Shown in pieces: positions 32,212-40,847 of a stretch of 64,000 nt of DNA. Positions within the stretch are counted from its first letter, which is position 1. Each line of letters begins with the position of its first letter. The translations under genes and the position numbers were made by a program. A model generated the notes under the pieces. That model did no database searches, had not been told where the DNA came from, and worked only from the letters and a program-made list of their open reading frames with translations. Source of the stretch: JADLHS01 sp964594985 (lineage in GTDB: Bacteria; Verrucomicrobiota; Verrucomicrobiia; Limisphaerales; JADLHS01); the NCBI GenBank assembly GCA_964594985.1, contig CAZQNQ010000005.1, forward strand, positions 124,001-188,000, read 5' to 3'.

Positions 32212-33765
32212 TCAGTGCCGGAAATGGCGGGTGCCGGTGAAGGCCATTGCCAGCCCGCGCTCATCGGCGGCCGCGATCACTTCCGCATCCTTCACCGAAC
32301 CGCCGGGCTGAATCGCGGCGGTCGCGCCGGCTTCGGCGGCGGCAATCAAGCCATCCGGGAAGGGAAAAAACGCATCGCTGCACACCACGCTGCCTTTGAG
32401 CGACAACTTCGCCTCGCCCGCCTTCCACACGGCGATGCGGCTGGAATCCACGCGACTCATCTGGCCGGCACCCACACCCAAAGTGCGGTCATTGCTGCTG
32501 TAGAGAATGGCGTTGGACTTGAGATGCTTCACGACGCGCCAGCCGAAGAGCATGGCGCGCAACTCGGTTTCGGTGGGTTGCCGCTTGGTGACAATCTTCA
32601 AATCGGCTGCGTACGTGATTTTCAGGTCGCGCTGCTGCATCAGGAAGGAATCCGCCCCGACGCTCCGCACATCCCACGGTTGCGAGGCAGCCAAGCTTTT
32701 CAGCGTTTTGAGCAGGCGCAGGTTTTTCTTCTTCTGCAAGATGGCCAGTGCTTCAGCGGTGAAATCCGGGGCGACGATGACTTCGCTGAAGATTTCCGCG
32801 ATGGCTTCCGCGCAACCGGCATCCAGCGGGCGATTCACCGCGATGATGCCACCGAACGGGGCTTGCTTATCCGTGGCGAACGCCTTGTCCCACGCCTCGC
32901 GCAAATTTGTGCCTTGGCCGACGCCGCAAGGGTTCGTGTGCTTGAGGATCGCCAGGGTGGGCGCGTCTTCGGTGAACTCATTGATGAGCGCGGCGGCGGC
33001 GGTGAGATCGAGAATGTTGTTGTAGGAAAGCTCCTTCCCGTGCAGTTGTTGGAAGTATTCGGTGAATTTGCCGTAAAGCGCGGCGGCTTGATGCGGGTTT
33101 TCGCCGTAACGCAGCGGCTGCGCGAGCGGGGCGGAGATGGTCAGCGACTTTGGCAGGCTGACGGTCGGTTGGGCGCTGAAAGCCTTCTCCAGATGCGCCG
33201 CGATCGCCGCATCGTAGGCAGCCGTGCGCGCATAGACCTTGGCGGCCAGCGTGCGGCGTTGTTCCAGCGTGGTGTTGCCGGTGGCTTTGATCTGTTCGGC
33301 GACGGCGGCGTAATCCGCCGGGTCCACGATGACCGTGACGCTGTCGTGATTCTTCGCCGCACTGCGGAGCATCGAAGGACCGCCGATGTCAATGTTCTCG
33401 ATGGCGTCGTGCAGGCTGACGTTGGGTTTCGCGACGGTGGCCTCAAACGGATACAGATTCACCACGACCAGATCAATCGGCGTGATGTTGTGTTGCTTGG
33501 CAGCGGCTTCGTGTTGGGCGTTGCCGCGGATGTAGAGCAAGCCACCGTGGACTTTCGGATGCAGCGTCTTGACGCGGCCATCCAGCATTTCCGGGAAGCC
33601 CGTGTGGTCGCTGATGTCTTTGACCGTGAGGCCCGCGTCGCGCAGGGCTTTGGCCGTGCCGCCGGTGGAGATGAGTTCCACGCCGGCCGTGGCGAGCGTT
33701 TGAGCAAAAGGGATGAGTCCGGTTTTGTCGGAGACGGAAAGCAGGGCGCGCGAAATCTTGTTCAT
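32212..33765 (-). CDS. purH: Bifunctional phosphoribosylaminoimidazolecarboxamide formyltransferase/IMP cyclohydrolase
   Basis: This 517-residue protein starts MNKISRALLSVSDKTGL and shows the inosinicase N-domain (ISTGGTAKALRDAGLTV, FPEMLDGRVKTLHPKVHGG) and the AICAR transformylase C-domain (LRYGENPHQAAALYG, AILKHTNPCGVGQG, SDAFFPFPDGL). It does the last two steps of purine synthesis in the cytoplasm. It converges with the FHA gene with a gap of only 6 bases. A tRNA-Tyr gene stands 48 bases upstream of its start, on the same strand, so the two may be co-transcribed or only adjacent. The identification is secure. Confidence 0.97.
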   Translation of the reverse strand: MNKISRALLSVSDKTGLIPFAQTLATAGVELISTGGTAKALRDAGLTVKDISDHTGFPEMLDGRVKTLHPKVHGGLLYIRGNAQHEAAAKQHNITPIDLVVVNLYPFEATVAKPNVSLHDAIENIDIGGPSMLRSAAKNHDSVTVIVDPADYAAVAEQIKATGNTTLEQRRTLAAKVYARTAAYDAAIAAHLEKAFSAQPTVSLPKSLTISAPLAQPLRYGENPHQAAALYGKFTEYFQQLHGKELSYNNILDLTAAAALINEFTEDAPTLAILKHTNPCGVGQGTNLREAWDKAFATDKQAPFGGIIAVNRPLDAGCAEAIAEIFSEVIVAPDFTAEALAILQKKKNLRLLKTLKSLAASQPWDVRSVGADSFLMQQRDLKITYAADLKIVTKRQPTETELRAMLFGWRVVKHLKSNAILYSSNDRTLGVGAGQMSRVDSSRIAVWKAGEAKLSLKGSVVCSDAFFPFPDGLIAAAEAGATAAIQPGGSVKDAEVIAAADERGLAMAFTGTRHFRH

Positions 33766-33813
33766 TTGGTTGTTTCAGAAAAACAGCCTCCGAGGTTTGA
33801 GTCGGAGCGAAGG

Positions 33814-33899
<86 letters not shown>

Positions 33900-34018
33900 A
33901 ACCGTCCCGCTGTGGGGCGTGGATTAAGCCATAGGGTCGTCGGAATGTCAATCGGAGTAACACGCCAAAATGGGTGTTCTCCCCATAAATTTGCCGGAAA
34001 ATCGCCCGGGCCGACGGT

Positions 34019-35515
34019 TCAAGCGAGCAGTTCGCGCACAACTTTCGCGTGCTCAACTCCAGTCAACCGCTGGTCCAAGCCGAGGTAGCGATGGGTAAAT
34101 CGCTCGTGATCGAAGCCGAGCAGTTGCAGCACGGTCGCGTGGAAATCGCGGACGTGGACCGGGTCCTTCGTGATGTTGTAGGAAAAATCATCCGTCTCGC
34201 CGTGGATCACGCCGGGTTTTGCGCCGCCGCCCGCCATCCACATCGTGAAGCAACGCGGATGATGATCACGTCCGTAGTTTTCCTTCGTCAACGTGCCTTG
34301 CGTGTAAATCGTGCGCCCAAACTCGCCGCCCCAGACCACGAGCGTGTCGTCGAGCATCCCGCGCGTTTTCAAATCCTGGATCAACCCGTAGCATGCCTGG
34401 TCCACGTCCTTGCATTGCATCGGCAGCCGGCCGGAAGTGTTCGCGTGCGTGTCCCAGTTGTTGTGATAAATCTGCACGAAGCGCACGCCGCGTTCGACCA
34501 ACCGCCGCGCCATCAGCGCCGTGTTCGCAAACGTGCCGGGCTTCTTCGCCTCCGCGCCGTAGAGTTCGTAGGTGGACTCCGGTTCATTGGTGATCGCGGT
34601 GAGTTCCGGCACGCTGGCCTGCATGCGGAAGGCGAGTTCGTATTGCTGGATGCGGGTGTGCGTCTCGGGATCACCGACCTCGCGATAATTCATTTCATTC
34701 AGCGCCTTCAAGCCATCGAGAGTTTTGCGCCGGACCTTTTCGTTCACGCCCTCGGGATTGTTGATGAACAGAATCGGATCGCCCGCCGAACGGAAGGAAA
34801 CGCCCGCGTGTTCGCCGGACAAATAACCCGAGGACCACAGCCGCGCCGAGATGGCCTGGATTTGCTCGGTATTAGTCGGCTTCGCGACCAACACCACGAA
34901 CGTCGGCAGATTTTCGTTCGCCGACCCCAGCCCGTACGAAACCCACGAGCCGAGACATGGCCGGCCTGTGACCATGTTGCCCGTCTGCATGTACGTGATG
35001 GCTGGCTCGTGGTTGATGGCCTCGGTGTGCATCGAGCGGATGAACGTTAGATCGTCCACCATCTTCGCCGTCCACGGCAAAAGCTCGCTCACCCACATGC
35101 CGCTCTTGCCCTGTTGCGCGAACTTGTATTTCGACGGCGCGACGGGGAAACGCTTCTGCCCGCTGGTCATCGTGGTGATGCGTTGGCCCATGCGGATGGT
35201 GTCGGGCAGTTCCTTGTCGAACCAGTCGTTCATCACCGGCTTGTAATCGAACAGATCCATCTGCGATGGCCCGCCGACCATGTGCAGATAGATGACGCGT
35301 TTCGCCTTCGGTGGGAAGTGTGGCCCGATGGCTTTCATCGCGGTGTGGGCGGCGGAAGTTTTTTTCTCGCCGGCGAAAAGCAGGTTTGGCGCGAGGGCGG
35401 CCAACGCCGCCGTGCCGAGAAAGTTCGCGCCACGGCGCAGGAACTGCCGGCGCGTTTCCGCGCGGACGTAGTCCTCGAAGATCGGGTGCGGGTTGAAGTC
35501 AGGAAACGGATTCAT
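34019..35515 (-). CDS. DUF1501 protein with Tat signal
   Basis: This 498-residue protein has a twin-arginine-type start (TRRQFLRRGANFLGTAALAALAPNLLFA) and the DUF1501 body: RVIYLHMVGGPSQMDLFDYKP, FIRSMHTEAINHEPAITYMQTG, VQIYHNNWDTHANT, VVWGGEFGRTIYTQG and GRDHHPRCFTMWMAGGG. The fold is related to alkaline phosphatase and sulfatase; the conserved His and Asp residues suggest a metal site. These proteins occur almost always next to a PSD1 cytochrome gene, as here (overlap of 4 bases), and are typical of Verrucomicrobia and Planctomycetes; the substrate is unknown, but a role in polysaccharide degradation is often proposed. Confidence 0.9.
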   Translation of the reverse strand: MNPFPDFNPHPIFEDYVRAETRRQFLRRGANFLGTAALAALAPNLLFAGEKKTSAAHTAMKAIGPHFPPKAKRVIYLHMVGGPSQMDLFDYKPVMNDWFDKELPDTIRMGQRITTMTSGQKRFPVAPSKYKFAQQGKSGMWVSELLPWTAKMVDDLTFIRSMHTEAINHEPAITYMQTGNMVTGRPCLGSWVSYGLGSANENLPTFVVLVAKPTNTEQIQAISARLWSSGYLSGEHAGVSFRSAGDPILFINNPEGVNEKVRRKTLDGLKALNEMNYREVGDPETHTRIQQYELAFRMQASVPELTAITNEPESTYELYGAEAKKPGTFANTALMARRLVERGVRFVQIYHNNWDTHANTSGRLPMQCKDVDQACYGLIQDLKTRGMLDDTLVVWGGEFGRTIYTQGTLTKENYGRDHHPRCFTMWMAGGGAKPGVIHGETDDFSYNITKDPVHVRDFHATVLQLLGFDHERFTHRYLGLDQRLTGVEHAKVVRELLA

Positions 35516-38500
35516 TTGTTGAGCACCTCGTCAAGGTTCATGAGTTGGTTCGCCACCATCGTGTAAGCGGCGAGGGTCGGTTGATCGAGCGAGGCGTCGG
35601 GTTTGGATTCGCCAACTTTGAGCAAAGCCTCGGCCTGTTTCGGTTCGGCTTGATAGTGCGTGAGCAAATCTTTCAGCCCGGACGCGACGATTTTTCGTTC
35701 CTTGGATTTGAGTGGGCGCGCAATCAATCGTTCGGCCATGAAATCAAGCCGTTGTTCGTCTTGCGCGCCACCATCTTTCAGCGTGCGTTCAGCGAGATTG
35801 CGGGCGGCCTCGACGAATTGCGGATCGTTCAGCGTCACCAATGCCTGCAACGGCGTGGAGGTGCGCTCGCGCCGGACCGTGCAGGTTTCGCGACTGGGCG
35901 CGTTCAAGATGTCCATCGCAGCCGGTGGCGCGGCGCGCTTCCAGAACGTGTAGAGACTCCGGCGATAAAGATTCTCGCCGGTGTCGCGCTTATATGATTT
36001 GGTGTCGCTCTCGGGCATGGCGACGGCTTCCCAGACACCATCCGGTTGATACGGTTTCACACTCGGCCCGCCGATCTTGGGAACGAGCAGTCCGCTCGAA
36101 GCCAGCGCGTAATCCCGCACCATCTCGGCGTCCATGCGAAAGCGCGGGCCGCGCGCGAGCAGGCGATTTTGCGGGTCTTTCGCGAGCTTGGCCGAAGTGG
36201 TGACTGCTGATTGCCGGTAGGTGGCCGAGGTGACAAGCAGTCGGTAAAACTGTTTCACGTCCCATCCACCATCCCGAAACTCGACCGCGAGCCAGTCGAG
36301 CAATTCAGGATGGGAGGGCATTTCGCCCGCGATGCCAAAATCGCCGGCGGTGCGGACGAGGCCCGTGCCGAAGAGTTCCTGCCAGAAACGATTCACCGTG
36401 ACGCGCGCGGTCAGCGGATGTTCGGGGCGCACGAGCCATTGCGCGAAGCCAAGGCGATTGCGCGGCAGCTCGGCAGGCATTGCCGGAAACACCGCGGGCG
36501 TGGCGGGCGTGAGTTTGTCGCGACGTTTGTCGTATTCACCGCGGAACAGCAGATAGGCTTCGGCGGGCGATTCGCGTTCGTTCATCACATGCGCCACCGT
36601 GCCGCGCAAGCGGATGCCTTCGGACTCCTCTTTCAATTTCTTATGCGTGGCGGTGAAATCCTGGAAGGGTTGATCCAGTCGTTTCAACCAGATGGAGAAC
36701 GCTTCGTCGGTTTCCTCTTTGGTGCGCGCTTCGGCGGGCTTGATTACCAGATAATTCAGGCGCGGAACTTCCGCGAGCGCGGCGATGTCTGCTTTGGTCA
36801 ATTCCTGTTCATAGACGCGCACATCCTGGATGCCCGCGCCGTCCACACGCGCGCCGCCCGTGCGCTGGCCGATGGTCAACGCCGCCTCCGTGTGGATGCT
36901 GGCCTTGAGTGAATTCTTGTCCTTCGTCGTTTCCTGTAACTCTCCGTTCAGATAGAGCTTCAAACCGCTGGCTTTGGAAGAACCGTCATAAGTGACGCAA
37001 AGGTGAAACCACCGGTCCTTGGGTAATTCCTTCTTTCCGATTATCTTCAACGCGTTCTCCGGCCACTTGTGGACGATATGCGCGGCGGGCTTGTTATCTT
37101 GGACCCACAAGTCCCAGCCGGCATAGCTGTCGCCATCCTTCATGCGCGCGATGATCGAGCCGGTCTTGTCCGCGCCAACCTTGACCCACGCCGCGTAACT
37201 GAACTTGTTGGTGCGCTCGAAGTCGCCGACCCCGGCCAGTTCCAGCGTGGTGTTGGTGGAAACCGTCCACGCCTTGGCGGCGATGGCTCCGTCCACCCAG
37301 GCAGTGTTGGTCCCGATGTTGAGCGGACGGGAACCACTGCCAATGTTGGCGGTGACCGACTCACCCGCGCCTTCGGTGAGAGTCAGATGCAAGGTGGGAA
37401 TCGTAGCCGGCAATGGTTGCTCCAATGCGGGGATGTTGGTGTTGGTGCGCCAGGATTCAAATTCCGGGCGGGCTTCTTTCTTGCGATCTTCCACGCGTTG
37501 CCCGGCGATTTTGAGCTGCGGCTGCAACTCATCCCAACGTGCTTGTTCCTCCGGTCGTGCAACAACAACCATGGGCGGCGTGTCCTTCACATTGCCGTCC
37601 ATCGCCTTTTGGGTGGTGTTGTTGAAGAACGCCGCGAGTTGGTAAAATTCCTTTTGCGACAGCGGATCGTATTTGTGGTCGTGACAGACGGCGCAACCGG
37701 CGGTCAGGCCCATCCAGACTTGCGCGGTCGTGTCGGTGCGGTCGCGCGCGTAAAGCACCAGATACTCCTCGTCAATTGCGCCGCCTTCACTTGTGGTGAT
37801 GTTGCAGCGATTGAAGCCGCTGCCGGTTTTCTGTTCGAGCGTGGCTTTGGGCAACAGGTCGCCCGCGAGATTTTCGATCGTGAACTCATCGAAGCGTTGG
37901 TTCCGGTTGAATGCATTGATGGCCCAGTCGCGATACGTCCACATTTCGCGATAATTGTCGAAGTGAATCCCGTGGGTGTCCGCGTAGCGGGCCGCGTCCA
38001 GCCAGTAGCGCGCGCGATGCTCGCCCCATTGCGGCGAGGTGAGCAGGCGGTCCACGAGTTTTTCGTAAGCGTCGGGGGCGATGTCGGCAACGAAGGCTTC
38101 CACGACTTCCGGCGTCGGTGGCAGGCCGGTTAAATCCAAGCTCACGCGCCGCGCCAATGTGCGACGATCCGCTTCCGGCGCGGGTTTGAGTTTTTCCTGT
38201 TCCAGCCGGGCGAGGATGAACTGGTCAATCGGATTACGAACCCATCTGGAGTTTTTGACCTTGGGCAGAGTAGGGCGGGTTGGAGCGATGAACGCCCAGT
38301 GCGGCTGATATTCTGCGCCCTGCGCGACCCAGCGCTTCAGCAGATCCTTCTGCGTCGCCGTGAGCACCTTGTGCGACTTCTCCGGCGGCATCAGATCGTC
38401 GTCGGCGACGAAGATGCGTCGGATGGCTTCGCTTTCCTTGGGTTTGCCCGGAACGATTGCGGGCGAACCACCCTCGCGTTTCGCGGTGGCATCGGCGAAG

Positions 38501-38688
38501 GAATCCATTCGCAACTTCGCTTTGCGCGACGCGGAGTCCGCCCCATGACAGGAAAAGCAATTCTCCGACAGGATGGGGCGGACGTCGCGATTGTATTCGA
38601 CGCGTGGCGGTGCGGCGAAAGTGCGCGCCACCGATGACAACGCAATCAGCGCGAGCGCTCCGATGTGAACTGGGAATCCGGCGGCCAT
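35512..38688 (-). CDS. PSD1-type exported cytochrome c protein with LamG-like domain
   Basis: This 1058-residue protein has a signal peptide, a heme-binding CFSCHG motif near residue 43 (planctomycete cytochrome C domain), a DUF1549 domain with a second CAVCHDHKYDP motif, a LamG/concanavalin-type beta-sandwich insert (about residues 460-630, GVGDFERTNKFSYAAWVKVG ... RWFHLCVTYDGSS) and a C-terminal DUF1553 (PEHPLTARVTVNRFWQELFGTGLV ... TPLQALVTLNDPQFVEAARNLAER). These giant cytochromes occur as operons with DUF1501 genes in Planctomycetes and Verrucomicrobia. They are exported and probably linked to degradation or oxidation of complex polysaccharides; the catalysed step is unknown. Its 3' end overlaps the DUF1501 start by 4 bases. 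Confidence 0.92.
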   Translation of the reverse strand: MAAGFPVHIGALALIALSSVARTFAAPPRVEYNRDVRPILSENCFSCHGADSASRKAKLRMDSFADATAKREGGSPAIVPGKPKESEAIRRIFVADDDLMPPEKSHKVLTATQKDLLKRWVAQGAEYQPHWAFIAPTRPTLPKVKNSRWVRNPIDQFILARLEQEKLKPAPEADRRTLARRVSLDLTGLPPTPEVVEAFVADIAPDAYEKLVDRLLTSPQWGEHRARYWLDAARYADTHGIHFDNYREMWTYRDWAINAFNRNQRFDEFTIENLAGDLLPKATLEQKTGSGFNRCNITTSEGGAIDEEYLVLYARDRTDTTAQVWMGLTAGCAVCHDHKYDPLSQKEFYQLAAFFNNTTQKAMDGNVKDTPPMVVVARPEEQARWDELQPQLKIAGQRVEDRKKEARPEFESWRTNTNIPALEQPLPATIPTLHLTLTEGAGESVTANIGSGSRPLNIGTNTAWVDGAIAAKAWTVSTNTTLELAGVGDFERTNKFSYAAWVKVGADKTGSIIARMKDGDSYAGWDLWVQDNKPAAHIVHKWPENALKIIGKKELPKDRWFHLCVTYDGSSKASGLKLYLNGELQETTKDKNSLKASIHTEAALTIGQRTGGARVDGAGIQDVRVYEQELTKADIAALAEVPRLNYLVIKPAEARTKEETDEAFSIWLKRLDQPFQDFTATHKKLKEESEGIRLRGTVAHVMNERESPAEAYLLFRGEYDKRRDKLTPATPAVFPAMPAELPRNRLGFAQWLVRPEHPLTARVTVNRFWQELFGTGLVRTAGDFGIAGEMPSHPELLDWLAVEFRDGGWDVKQFYRLLVTSATYRQSAVTTSAKLAKDPQNRLLARGPRFRMDAEMVRDYALASSGLLVPKIGGPSVKPYQPDGVWEAVAMPESDTKSYKRDTGENLYRRSLYTFWKRAAPPAAMDILNAPSRETCTVRRERTSTPLQALVTLNDPQFVEAARNLAERTLKDGGAQDEQRLDFMAERLIARPLKSKERKIVASGLKDLLTHYQAEPKQAEALLKVGESKPDASLDQPTLAAYTMVANQLMNLDEVLNK

Positions 38689-38757
38689 GAGTTGAATGAG
38701 ACTTTATCGCACGCAGTCTCATTCAACCGCAATACCCATATCTGGGCATGGTGGCGT

Positions 38758-39777
38758 TTACGCCCGACCAGCCGCCGCGATGAAGGGCTTCAATTCCTTC
38801 ATCAGCTTCGCGAAGCCGTCGAGCGTCACCTGCTGCGCGCCATCGCTCCACGCCTCGGCGGGATTCGGATGCACCTCGATGAGCAACGCATCCGCGCCCA
38901 TCGCCACCGCGCCTTTGCACATGGCGGCGACCAGATCCGAACGGCCCACCCCCTGGCTTGGATCAATGACGATGGGGCAATGCGACTCGTGCTTGATGAT
39001 CGGGATCGTCGAGAGATCGAGCGTGTTGCGGGTGTAAGTCTCGAAGGTGCGGATGCCGCGCTCGCAGAACATCAGGTTCGGATTCTCGTTGGCGAGCACG
39101 TATTCGCCGGCCAGCAACCATTCCTCGATCTTCATCGAAAGCCCGCGCTTGAGCAGCACCGGCTTGCCGGTTTTGGCGGCGGCGATGAGCAACTGGAAAT
39201 TCTGCGCATTGCGCGCCCCGATCTGCAGGATGTCTGCATACTCGGCGACCATCTCGGCGTGGTTCTCAGACAACAACTCGGTGATGACGGCCAAGCCGGT
39301 TTCTTTGCGCGCCTTGGCGAGCAGCTTTAATCCCTTCTCACCCAAGCCTTGGAACTCGTACGGTGAGGTGCGGGGCTTGAATGCCCCGCCGCGCAGGATG
39401 GTTGCGCCGGCTTTCTTCACGGCTTCAGCGGTCTTGAGCAACTGGGTTTCGCTCTCCACGGAGCACGGCCCGGCCATGATCTGAAGCTTCTTGCCACCGA
39501 TGACCTGCTTACCAACCCGGACGGTGGAGTTCGTGGGGTGCGCCTCGCGACTGACGAGTTTGTAGCGTTTCTGGATCGGCATCACGCTCTCGACCGCCTT
39601 GGGGAACTGCGCGCCGAGGGCGTTCAGGTTGGCGTGGGAGAGTTCGTCGCCGATCGCGCCGATGACGGTGCGGGCGACGCCGCGCATGACGTGCGGCGTG
39701 TAGCCGAGTTTGCGGATTTCCTGCAAGACGGCGCTTTCGTCCTTCTTGGAGATGCCGGGTTTGAGAACAATGATCAT
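38758..39777 (-). CDS. aroF: 3-deoxy-7-phosphoheptulonate synthase (AroF type, with N-terminal regulatory domain)
   Basis: This 339-residue protein starts with a ferredoxin-like regulatory domain (MIIVLKPGISKKDESAVLQEI ... RGVARTVIGAIGDE) and continues with the class I-beta catalytic barrel: IMAGPCSVES, GATILRGGAFKPRTSPYEFQGLG, DILQIGARNAQNFQLL, PVLLKRG and HCPIVIDPSQGVGRSD, which carry metal- and substrate-binding Cys, His, Glu and Asp. It condenses phosphoenolpyruvate and erythrose 4-phosphate in the first step of the shikimate pathway. The gene is preceded by a full transcription attenuator with an aromatic-rich leader peptide (39814-39962), so its expression probably depends on charging of Phe, Tyr and Trp tRNAs. 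Confidence 0.95.
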   Translation of the reverse strand: MIIVLKPGISKKDESAVLQEIRKLGYTPHVMRGVARTVIGAIGDELSHANLNALGAQFPKAVESVMPIQKRYKLVSREAHPTNSTVRVGKQVIGGKKLQIMAGPCSVESETQLLKTAEAVKKAGATILRGGAFKPRTSPYEFQGLGEKGLKLLAKARKETGLAVITELLSENHAEMVAEYADILQIGARNAQNFQLLIAAAKTGKPVLLKRGLSMKIEEWLLAGEYVLANENPNLMFCERGIRTFETYTRNTLDLSTIPIIKHESHCPIVIDPSQGVGRSDLVAAMCKGAVAMGADALLIEVHPNPAEAWSDGAQQVTLDGFAKLMKELKPFIAAAGRA

Positions 39778-39813
39778 GTTTTGCTTTCTAAGTTAGCCGC
39801 CGGAGCACGCCAC

Positions 39814-39845
39814 AAAAAAACCGCAGGTGGCGTAGCGACCTGCGG
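39814..39845 (-). terminator. Attenuator terminator of the DAHP synthase leader (segments 3:4)
   Basis: Read on the minus strand, CCGCAGGT, a 9-base loop and ACCTGCGG form a perfect 8-bp stem followed by TTTTTTT. It lies 36 bases before the aroF start codon. The segment ATCGCCGCAGGT that forms its 5' arm can alternatively pair with CTTGCTGCGAT at 39869-39879, which overlaps the leader peptide stop codon. Confidence 0.92.
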
Positions 39846-39949
39846 CGATTTGTTGGTTTCAGAATTCTATCGCAGCAAGCCCGGGCTAAACCAATAAAAG
39901 TAAAAGCTAAACGAACCTTGGTAGGTCGCTTTCACTTGTTGCTTGCTGC
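39838..39949 (-). promoter_or_regulatory. trp-style attenuator structure (segments 1-4) upstream of DAHP synthase
   Basis: Four segments can pair in three ways: segment 1 GCAGCAAG (39942-39949, minus) with segment 2 CTTGCTGCGAT (39869-39879), segment 2 with segment 3 ATCGCCGCAGGT (39838-39849; one bulged C), and segment 3 with segment 4 (the terminator arm at 39821-39828). Segment 2 spans the leader's last codons and stop. This is the classic stall/attenuation layout. Confidence 0.85.
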
Positions 39950-39962
39950 TGTTCAAACTCAC
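39867..39962 (-). CDS. 31-residue leader peptide with an aromatic cluster, upstream of aroF
   Basis: From a GTG at 39962 the frame runs 31 codons to a TAG at 39867. Codons 18-25 read Phe-Ser-Phe-Tyr-Phe-Tyr-Trp-Phe (FSFYFYWF), seven aromatic residues in eight, with another Tyr at 14. The peptide has no other role I can see; its value is as a ribosome-stalling sensor of aromatic aminoacyl-tRNA for the attenuator. An in-frame TAG just upstream prevents an earlier start. No Shine-Dalgarno sequence is seen; a TTGACG / TAGGCT promoter places the start of transcription at about the GTG itself, so translation may be leaderless. A later GTG at codon 10 is a second possibility. Confidence 0.85.
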   Translation of the reverse strand: MSLNSSKQQVKATYQGSFSFYFYWFSPGLLR

Positions 39963-39968
39963 GGGGTG

Positions 39969-39996
39969 AGCCTAACACTGGGGATTTAACCGTCAA
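39969..39996 (-). promoter_or_regulatory. Predicted promoter of the aroF leader
   Basis: On the minus strand TTGACG (39991-39996) and TAGGCT (39969-39974) are separated by 16 bases, with an extended TGT just before the -10. The predicted transcription start is about 39962. Confidence 0.55.
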
Positions 39997-40062
39997 GCAT
40001 CAGGTTGAAATCTAGGCAAACGCCGCGTCGAACCTGAATCCCGAAGCCAACCCGCCACCAAC

Positions 40063-40326
40063 TCAACTCCGCTTGTAAATTTCCCGGCGGTTGCCGACGT
40101 AGTGCAGATAGATGCGGCCCTGCGTTACATCAAACTCGTAAAGCACCCGGTAATCGCCGACCCGCAGTTTGCACTCCGCCCGGCCTTGCAATTGTTTGTG
40201 CGGAAAGGATTCCAGGCGCGTGCCCATTTCATCCACTTTGCGTTGCACGGTTTCGCGGATGGCAGGCAGAAGATCGTCGAAGGCGCGGGAAAAGGTGGGC
40301 GACCAGATTTGGAGCGCGGCGGCCAC
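40063..40326 (-). CDS. RelE/ParE-family toxin
   Basis: This 87-residue protein has the RelE fold: AIRETVQRKVDEMGTRLESFPHKQLQGRAECKLRVGDYRVLYEFDVTQGRIYLHYVGNRREIYKRS, with the conserved LRVGDYRVLYE strand and a C-terminal Arg/Tyr (NRREIY). It is an mRNA interferase-type or related toxin. It overlaps no gene but lies 3 bases after the antitoxin gene on the same strand, the usual antitoxin-first order, so the pair is a type II toxin-antitoxin system. Whether it cleaves mRNA at the ribosome or acts otherwise is not decided by sequence. Confidence 0.85.
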   Translation of the reverse strand: MAAALQIWSPTFSRAFDDLLPAIRETVQRKVDEMGTRLESFPHKQLQGRAECKLRVGDYRVLYEFDVTQGRIYLHYVGNRREIYKRS

Positions 40327-40329
40327 GAC

Positions 40330-40518
40330 TCACTTGGGCTGGCGCGTCGTGTAATTCCCGGCGGCGATTTCGCTGCGGGATTGATCGAGCTTGGCTTTCA
40401 CTTCGTCCTTCAGTTCAAGCTGATCTTCGAGAAAGTCATCAATCCACGCGCGGAGTTCCTCGACTTGCGCGCGGGACAAGCGAGGAATGGCAGCTTCAAT
40501 TTCTTGAACTGTACTCAT
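40330..40518 (-). CDS. Antitoxin partner of the RelE-type toxin
   Basis: This 62-residue acidic protein (MSTVQEIEAAIPRLSRAQVEELRAWIDDFLEDQLELKDEVKAKLDQSR) is one long helical antitoxin of the type often found before RelE/ParE toxins. It starts 3 bases before the toxin gene and probably binds and represses it. The DNA-binding fold is not evident by eye, so operon autoregulation is only inferred. Confidence 0.78.
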   Translation of the reverse strand: MSTVQEIEAAIPRLSRAQVEELRAWIDDFLEDQLELKDEVKAKLDQSRSEIAAGNYTTRQPK

Positions 40519-40611
40519 GGCCGCAAGATAACCAGCCGTCGGGGTTTTGCAAAGGCTGTGTTTTCTGGTTCAATTCAACGCGAATCCGAGACCGGAGAAA
40601 TTTGTTGAACC

Positions 40612-40770
40612 GCTCGCCCTCATCCCGGCCTTCTCCCCCGGGGAGAAGGTGAACCATTCGCCGCTTCTTTGGAAATTCGCGCGCTGATATTGGAACAGAC
40701 GCGGTCGAGCCATCAGAGACCTGACAATCTCGCCTCCCTCTCCGTGGGGAGAGGGCCGGGGTGAGGGAGG
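40612..40770. repeat. Palindromic repeat of the CTCGCCCTCA family
   Basis: The inverted arms CTCGCCCTCATCCCGGCC (40613) and GGCCGGGGTGAGGGAGG (40754-40770), with an inner CCCCCGGGGAG hairpin, fill most of the 329-base gap between the antitoxin gene and the AT-rich membrane protein gene. They match the inner repeat at 9161-9324 in type. No gene is seen here. Confidence 0.75.
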
Positions 40771-40847
40771 TTGTTAATCAATTTTCTCCTGCGGCGGAAC
40801 AGTCAGCAGCAATCAAGAACCTTCCAAAATTTAGCCGACTGCGTAAC

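Noticed and set aside
37069..38133. 354-codon plus-strand frame opposite the PSD1 gene
   Set aside because: Antisense to a well-recognised DUF1549/DUF1553 protein; no family pattern.
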